From NCBI RefSeq assembly GCF_000003815.2, contig NC_049983.1, forward strand, positions 20,767,739 to 20,831,738: 64,000 bases of DNA. Direction: 5' to 3'. The position numbers were made by a program, and so were the translations under genes. The notes below the pieces were generated by a model. The model searched no databases and was not told the DNA's origin. It saw only the letters and a program-made list of their open reading frames with translations. This stretch comes from Branchiostoma floridae. Taxonomy: Eukaryota > Chordata > Leptocardii > Amphioxiformes > Branchiostomatidae. This document shows positions 39,001-48,000 of this stretch, one piece after another; the stretch's first letter is position 1, and each line of letters opens with the position of its first letter.

Positions 39001-42000
39001 AAATTTGTTTTTAGATATGACTTGGAAAGAAGCTAAAATCTTCAAGTTTTAGAGAGTACTGCAGTAGTATATCCAAGCTTAGAATGTATGTGCTGAGCAG
39101 ATAGTCACTATGTTTCATAGCCTCCTTTCTTGCCAGGGTGTTCTTGCTATGTTCATTGTGGTGATTTATGCACATGTACAGTTATTCTCTCTCACTTCTC
39201 TCACCCCTCCCCCTAAACATTGGGTACCATCAGGTGGGGACTATGTGCTTCATGGTAAATGGTGCCTCCTTGCTCTCAGTGTTGGCTGTAGCTGTGCACT
39301 AGCTGCAGAGTTAATCCTCCTCTACATGTAGTTAGATCAGTTCCAGCACTAGACTGCTGAATAGGAAGCTAGTCTTTAGCTTTGTTGTCTTCACACCCTT
39401 GAATTTTGGATACAAACAGTTGCTTCAGATCCTGTTTATTCTGCTTCATACATTAGTTAAGTCATGTCGAACATATGTACATGATAACTGTTCTCTCATT
39501 TAATTAGATCATGAGTAAAGGTTTCAAAAGTGATAACGAGGGGTTAAATCTAAACTACCCATTCTTTAAAATGAAGACAAGCCACACTTGAAAATTTGTA
39601 AGCTTGAGATAAAACTTAAGCAGAACCTGTTTCCCTTTCAGCTATTTCATTTCAACTACGTATCTGTAGTTTAACTGTGAAAGTATGGCCAGCAGTCAGC
39701 TTGAAATGTGATGGAGATCATTGTCTTTTCTTTACATCTTTGGAGAGCTTGCTTTGGAAGATGACATAGCTGAAATGTTGAAATTCTGTATTCTGGGAAG
39801 GTAGCCTTCAGCCAATTGAAGTTGACACATATGCGGAAGAAAATTGTTGGCTAGAATTGTTTGTGTATTGTTGCTGTGTTCTACCAGGTGATAAACAAGG
39901 CAGTGTTCCTGGTGAGCCTGCTGGGGAACAGAGGGACCTTCACCAAGAACCTGCAGGCCATCATGGGGGATGTGGAGCTGTGGTACTACGTGGCGTACCT
40001 CATCCTCTGTGTGCTGGGCCTCACCATGCACGAGTTCTTCTACTCTGTCCTCGTAAGTCACATAAAACTTGGATTAGACTGTGTATGTGTGAACATTGAC
40101 AGTTTATCTTCAGACTTTGCAACCATAGTCCTAAAAAATGTATTACAGCTTATTGCAATAATGCACAGGATAAACAAAACCAGTGACAAATTTTTCTATA
40201 TTTTCTCTGTATTTCTATCAGTAATTTATACTGTATACCATGTACAATACAATATGTTTAATCTGTTTGGTGTCATATTTTCAGCTACTGGATGTGGTGT
40301 ACAGAGAAGAAACCCTGCTAAACGTTATCAGATCAGTCACAAGGAACGGGCGGTCCATTGTCCTCACAGCAGTGCTGGCTGTCATCCTCATCTACCTGTT
40401 CTCCATCATCGGATACCTGTTTTTTGAGGATGACTTCCTGGTGGATGTCGATCCAGCACCTCACCTGATGCCAGGTGTGTACATGGACCTCTTGATGGTT
40501 TATAGTTTGGGGTATCATTTCCCATATCCATATAGCAGTGCTGTACTGTATTTGATGTCGAAACTTGAATGGCCAAGTGGGTACATGTCCATGGACATGA
40601 GGATGGTTTGTGAGTCAGGGTATCATTTCCCATATCCATATAGCAGTGCTGTACTGCATGACCGAGTGGCTAGTCTACCGGATGCTAGGCTACATACAGT
40701 CAGGTAACAGGTTTGATTCATGGCATTCATGGCTAGACATTGTGTCCTTGGAAAAAGACACTGCTTTCCTCATGCCACCCAGATGTAAAAGGGGGGTTCC
40801 TGAGATGGGAAGGTAAAAGGTGATAGAAAGATAGGGATGGGCTCTGTCTTCTAATACTATGCCCTAGACTCTAGACACGTACAGTGGATAACAACCTTTG
40901 CCCCTACAGCCTCAAAAATGCTCTGGGATTGCTTTTACCTTTTACCTTTACAAAAGCTTTTCTGTCTGCCATGCTTCAAGATCCTAAAGTTGCTTCCTCT
41001 GCACTGTTCTCAGCTCTTGCTGGAGGAGGCATGATGTGTACACAGGAGGGTGGTTGTGCAGGTGCAGACTCCCCCATGGCAGCTATGTTTGGTTCCAATA
41101 ACACAGGTAATCACCAAGCAGACTTCTTACCAAACCTTGTTGAGGAGGTTCATCAGTCACGTATGAGTATATAGAATATTCTTTGATCAGTGACTCTTGA
41201 AAACAAGTACCTCCAAATTTTCGATTTCTGCTCGGTACATCTTGATCACGGAATGACCTAGTCTCATAAGATTATAAGACTTGCATGGAAGCAGGAGAAG
41301 AAGATCCATGCAAGTCTCGGACCTTGTCTCCTGATATCACAATCAAGATGTCCTGAGAAGACTTGGAAATCTGAAGGTACATGTTTGACGTGTTTTCAAG
41401 AGTCATTGATCGAAGAATATTCTTTTAACTTACAAAACCTTTATTTAACCTTGAAGTATTCACAGACCTTTGGCCATAGGCTCTATCAGAGACAGAGCAT
41501 TCATGAAGACAATTGCCTTGTTCCTCAGAGAATGCGACAGATGTGGTGCTGCCTGTGGTGGAGGAGGGTGGAGATGATCAGAAGGAGCGAGCCTGTGACA
41601 CCCTCATCATGTGTATCATCACCACCCTGAACCAGGGCCTGAGGAACGGGGGAGGCATCGGGGACGTCCTCAGGAACCCCTCCAGCAAGGTAAATAGGGT
41701 TAGCCAGAGGTTTTACTGTATGATGTCTGTTTCCATATTGGTGCCTTATATTGCAGACGCAATGTATACATGTATATATTTGTTGCTTTGGCAGCTATTC
41801 CTTGCTTTGGCAGAATTAATTGCGTTCACAGCCTTTGTTGCTTTGACAGTATTAATTGCTTTCACTATTTGCGGCTTTGACAGCATTCATTGATATCTAT
41901 TCGTTGCTTTGACAGGATTTGTTGCTCTGACAGCATTCTTTGCTTTGACGGCTATATTGACCCGACTATATTGACCTCTGACATGATTAATATGAAAATT

Positions 42001-45000
42001 ACCTCATTGTGATCATTGTTTTGTTTCCATGAGTCAAGAAGATAGCTTCTTTAATAGAATAATGTAACCCACTTCTGACTCTCCCCCTCCCAGGAGTCAT
42101 TGTTTGTGTTCCGAGTGATGTACGACCTGCTCTTCTTCTTCGTCATCATCATCATCCTGCTGAACCTCATCTTTGGTATCATCATCGACACCTTCGCCGA
42201 CCTGAGGAGTGAGAAGCAGCAGAAGGAAGAGATCCTGAAGAACACTTGTTTCATCTGTGGTAAGCGGAGAATGTATGGAGTGTTATTTCAGTCTGTCTGT
42301 TAGTCGTCTTTTGTGTCCATAGTAAACAGTATTTGAATGCAGTAGACGCCTATTTTCCATATGCAAGGCATGTCAAGTTCCATGGAAGTGAGGTGAAAGG
42401 AAGAGATCCTGAAGAACACTTGTTTCATCTGTGGTAAGCTGAGAAAACATCATTACCGCCATGTATGGAGTGTCATTTTGGTGTGTTTGTTTGTCGTCTT
42501 GTGTGTCCATAGTTATTTGAATGCAGTAGACTGGCTTTTTTCCACATGCTAGGCATGTCAGAGCCATTGACAGGAAGTTAAGTCAAAGGTCCTAGAAGAA
42601 TCTCATTTCCTGTATTCTTCCCACTATATGCATCTCTTATGCTTTATGAGAACCAGTAGGGAAAATGGGTTAAAAAGAATCAGCAAGAAATTCTCATCAA
42701 TGATGAATAAAACAAGAAATTTGCAAAAACTAGAAATATTTCACAAAGTATGAGAGCTTTGATTCCATGTTACAGTTGCTCCTCAAACAGGTAAAGAAAT
42801 AACATCCAGCAATTATCATTCTAATCTGTGATTTTTCTTGGAATGTTTTCCTACATTAGGTCTGAACAGAGCAGCTTTTGACAACAAGTCTGTGTCTTTT
42901 GATGAGCATATCAAGGAGGAACACAACATGTGGCACTACCTGTTCTTCATTGTGCTGGTCAAAGTCAAAGATCCCACCGAATTCACAGGACCTGAGAGCT
43001 ATGTTTACCTCATGGTCAAGGTAGGAGGAGTTCCCCTTCAAAATGTTTTGTTCTAGGAAAACATGGGCTTACAAACCATGTGTAGGTTACTATCATCATA
43101 ATTACTGTTACACAGTATTTTTCTGGCATTTTACCAATATTTTTTGTATCAAACCAGGTAAAAATGATTTGTTCTTGCTATCCTTTTCAGGACAAAGACC
43201 TGGACTGGTTTCCCCGGATGCGTGCCATGTCTCTGGCTGTGGACGAGGGCGACAGTGAGCAGAGCGAGCGACAAAATCTGCAGGCACAGCTAGAGGCCAC
43301 CACCAAACTGGTCACCACCCTGTCCACACAGCTGACTGAGCTCAGGGATCAGGTCAGTACCTTCAGCTCTCCAAGAACTCCTCACCCTGTTCATTTTCAG
43401 ACATAATGTTCAGAAAATAATTTCACCAGGTTGGCAGGTCATAGGATACTAGAGGTTTCTTTTACACAACCAGTTGATATTACCTGCAGCTGCTACTACA
43501 TTGGGTACATATAGCGTCGAGAAGATATACTCTTTGGGGAAGATGTCTGATGGCCATCGAAACGTCAGCAGGTAATATCAACCGGTTGTGTAAAAGAATA
43601 TTCTACTACTGGTATCATGTGCCATTGTTCAATAGGTGCTATACCTTATGCCCTCCTTACTGTATCAAACATTGCCAACTGCTTTACACTCCTAGGTTAA
43701 GAAGACTGGAAGTGTAATTGTTTACTGTGAGGAAAATAAACGGTTGTGAAGTTCCATATGTCATCTTTCAGGTCTGTTTAAATGTGCTACCGTAGTTACA
43801 TGTATGTCTCCTTGACGTTTGAGAACTTTTTTTTCTTTGTAGTTTTCTTTCATATGTACCAAAAGTTTCTTTGTACTGTAGTTCTCCTTCATCAGTTCAT
43901 CTGTACCAAAAGCATTTCAGGTCTGTTTAAATGTGTGAGTTACTGGTATATCTCCTTGACTTTGAGAATTTGTTGCTTTGTAGTTGTTTTTCATCTGTAC
44001 CAAAAGCAAACCGTTGCTTGTATTGTTCAGAAGGCATGCGCTGGACATGTTATACCCATCTGGTCAGGTCATGAGATGACTGACAGCACCAGCAGGTGTT
44101 CTTCCTGAGGACTTCTGCAGTTTGAACTTGATCTGGAGGCTGTGCCCTCCAAACAAACACTCCCTGCTAAGTGGTTTACTGTTGCACCATTCACCATATG
44201 TAGGCAGGTGCTACATCAGCAGGAGCTCGCCCCCAACAAGACGTGCTGACAAACTCTATAAGACAAATGATTAGTCACCATACCTTAATTTTTCATCCTT
44301 CAGAATTTATTACCTTTTGTATCATCGTTTCCCCCTTGCATCATCATCTTGACAGCAATGATATTTTTTGCCATTATTCTTTACTTATCTTTGACTGGTA
44401 CGGAGTATCTGTGTTTGGTGTGTGTGTTAGGTTGTGTTGGTTCGTGTTCGTTATTTGAAAACATTGTCAGTAGACTATCAAAGCTAAGTGAACTTGACAA
44501 GTCAGTGCAAATCTAACTTGACCTTTATGATGTAATAACTTGACAAGAAAGTGTTCTTGGATGCGATACGTTACTTCTCCTTGCCAAGGATGCAGTAGTC
44601 AGTAGAGTGCTGGGAAGACAGTGAGTGGAACAGCCATTGCAAAGGTTAGACTTGTTGGAGTGGCAGAAAGTGCAGTTCAGAGCTGTTAGATTATCAGACT
44701 TGACAGTCAAGGTCAATAGAACAGGCTACTAATTCACAGAGGAATTATCTTTTGTCTGTGCTTTCCAAGCTATATGCATTTCCATGCGCTTTTTGAATAG
44801 GGTGAAAACTGATGTTTGTCTCAAGGGTCCTCAACCATAATATCCTCTCTGCCCACACTATCTTGTATCTCCCTCCCCTATCCCACCCCCTTTCTCCACC
44901 CCCTCTCAGCCATCCTCTCCTACAAATGTGTCTCCCAGACTGTTTATGTTGGGAGGTTCCCTGGACACCCTGAAATATCACCATCTTGGCATGACTTCAT

Positions 45001-48000
45001 AGACAACACTGCCTCACAGAAATGTTTACTTTGGCTCGCCAAACAGAACATAAAGTGAATTAGATTAGATTATGGGACTTTCAGTAAAATATATGTAAAG
45101 ATTCCCACAATTTAGACACAAAAATTTAAATACCAGATTGCAAATTACTAGAGTAGAGTAGAACAGAAGCCATATACTAATTCTAAATATGTTCTGACCT
45201 GCAACATCATTCTGTTAAAAACTGCACACATGTTTTATGATGAACAGGTCTTAAATTCCCTACCTGCTGTGTGTCTGACCCTGTAAACTCATCAGTGTCT
45301 ATCTGGCTGTGTGGATCTGTACCAGGAGCACATGTGTGGATGTAATGACCATCTGAAGGTCACAAAGGTCAGGGAGGGAGGGAGGAACCTCTTGCCAGTA
45401 CAAACATGATGACCAAGATGTGCAGGGGGAGAATGTTTATTCTAAAAGTTGTGTCACAAGGCCAAATTTTTCATTTAAGTACAATTTCTGCTGGGATCCT
45501 AAAGTTCTGTTTACATGTTATACATCTTACAGCCTTGAATGTTTTGTGCTTCTGTCAACTTTTGAATATGAAGTTTTCCCCCTCTCCCAAATCTTTTGAG
45601 ATTTTACCACTGTAATTGAGTCGATTTTCTCCTCAGACAAATTAATGATGTTGTTCTAGGCAGCTGCTGCAGGCTGGTGATGCCCTACTTTATACTGGTG
45701 CAGCTTGTTTTAACCTTGCCTTTTGTCTTACCTCTTGTAAAGAAGAAACCTTTTGATCTTCATATTTCAACAGTTTTAACAAGCCCCTTGGTACTTCATT
45801 AGGGTGGAAACATCAGATGAACCAGGTTTACTGCATGTTTCTTTTGCAACAAAAATTGGCTTGTCACGCCTGACAAAGGGCATCTGGGAACCATTGAGAA
45901 TGAAAATAAGCACCCACCAGGTGTACTGGCTGGCTCCCACCAAGTACAGCAGGTTGTCTGTACTGAAGATTAACACCTGCGGTCATTACAGCAGGAGAAC
46001 TTGGTCTGCACACTTCCTGGCCTTGTAGATCAAGGCAGTCTAACTGCCATGCTCAATGTCTGCCTTCATTTGATGTGTCCTTTGGATTAAGGTCATGCTG
46101 TTGATGTTTTCTTTGTAAAATGAATGGACATGAACGTTCATCTTGTGTAAATTACTTTTTTGATTTATGACAACTTGCCTAAAGCACCATGAATACAATC
46201 CTTTGAGATCAGAGGGTAGCAGTTTTGTGGATATTTTATTTAATCCAGAAGTGCCCTGGGAAGTACATGTCATCCTGGTATCTGCCCTCTGACCTGTACT
46301 GACCATGATGAAGTGTTCGTCCAGCCAGTGTCAGCAGAAATGAGCCTGTCTGGTGTACAGACTGTGACAGAGGTGTGGAGCAGAACAAATTCACTTTATA
46401 AGCACCTACTAAGCTGGGGTTATGGCGCTAATTCAATTAACACTGTTAGCAGCTGTTTTTCCCCATGTTGCCAAAATTCCACTGCCATATTTTCTTGATG
46501 TAAGTACACCCTTTCAAGTTTCCAAAATCCAAAAGATATGCCAAGTCGATGCCAAATTTGAGGTGCGTTCTTTATTTGAGGTTTCAGTGTCTGGACAAAA
46601 TGGGAAAAGGACTGGAGCTAGATCTAGTGTCAGATTTTACTTCGGATTCTTCATGAATTAAGACTGATTACAAGTAATTCAACACTTGTTAAATGCTATA
46701 AAGATGAAATGTTACAGATCACATAGCTGGCATCACTACCATAGCCTAAAGCTAAGCCCTCCTTACCTGGAACTTTTCTAGCTATGCGCTAGTCAAGCAA
46801 GAAACAGTAGACACAAGAAGCAGGGGTCAAGTTGTGATTTATAACAGATAACAATTCTCCAAAAGATTTTTGAGCCAATCAATGCCTAGCCCAACTGTAC
46901 CAATTAAAGCCACCCTATTATCATGTGATGATCATGTGTGGTTTGGAGTGCCAAAAGAGGTGTTCAATAAAAAGTAAAGGTTGGCCTTGTCAGTGTTGCT
47001 TGATGGTTGAGTGTTGATAGAAAGCAGCAGGAGAGATGGGGCAGATAGAGCAGGGCTGGGGGTGGGGGGAGGTCATTGCCAAGTGTGGCTGTACCAGGCA
47101 TGATTAACAAGACTCATCAGGAAGGTTGGCCCTGCCTGGGGCTAGCTTATGGCAGTACAGGCATCCTGCTGGAAATAACCCTGTCTCAAACTTGATATGG
47201 TCCAGATGCTGATATAAACAGAACTCTCAGAACCACCACTGGAGGCCAAGTGGGGTACAAAAATCTGTCAAACTATCAAATACTCCTTCCTTAAACATCA
47301 ACTATCATTATTCCAACTGATGCCATAATGGTGCCATATAAAAAAAAAAACATTGCCGTAGATCTCGGGATAGTTTTGAACACCTGGTGCTGTAGTCATT
47401 TGGTACATCTATAAATCACTTTTATTCCATGTGTTTTCTTATGTGGTTGTATTTTGGCATCCAGTGGAATAATGAGAATTGGTGTTACATGTAGGTCAAT
47501 AAAATCAGGAGGATTCTATAAAATATTAATCATTATAAGGAGTGGGTGTGATTTTGTTGATGATGTCTTAACAGTCAAATAAACAAAGAGTTGAAGATGA
47601 AGACTGTAGAGTGATGTAAGTGAAGTAGTATGACTCAGAATATCAAAACTCCTTAAAGGTCATACAGCATCTGGGTGTGGGATGCTGAAATATGTCATTG
47701 ATGGGTGTAACATGTCATGCTGTTTCTTAGAAACAGTGAACACCCATTCCTCTTTAAAATGGATGGGTGTATATCACAGAACTGGGTTGCCCATAAAGTA
47801 CAAAGCAAAGTACAGCTGTAAAGTATGCATTCCCAAGAGTTGGTTCATGATAAGCAGGCCAGAGTTTACTTGCAGAGAGCTACCAGACAAGGCAGGGGTG
47901 TGGTTTTCTGATAACCCTAGGCCCTTGCCTGGTCACCAACAGCAATGTGTTTGGGGATAATCTTTCTACTGAAAGATGATCGAAAAGGGTCAATACTCTC

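Noticed and set aside
40884-41013. Open frame running through the SINE tail into exon 46
   Set aside because: The part before 41014 is SINE sequence; the phase requires an acceptor at 41011-41013, so only 41014-41106 is coding.
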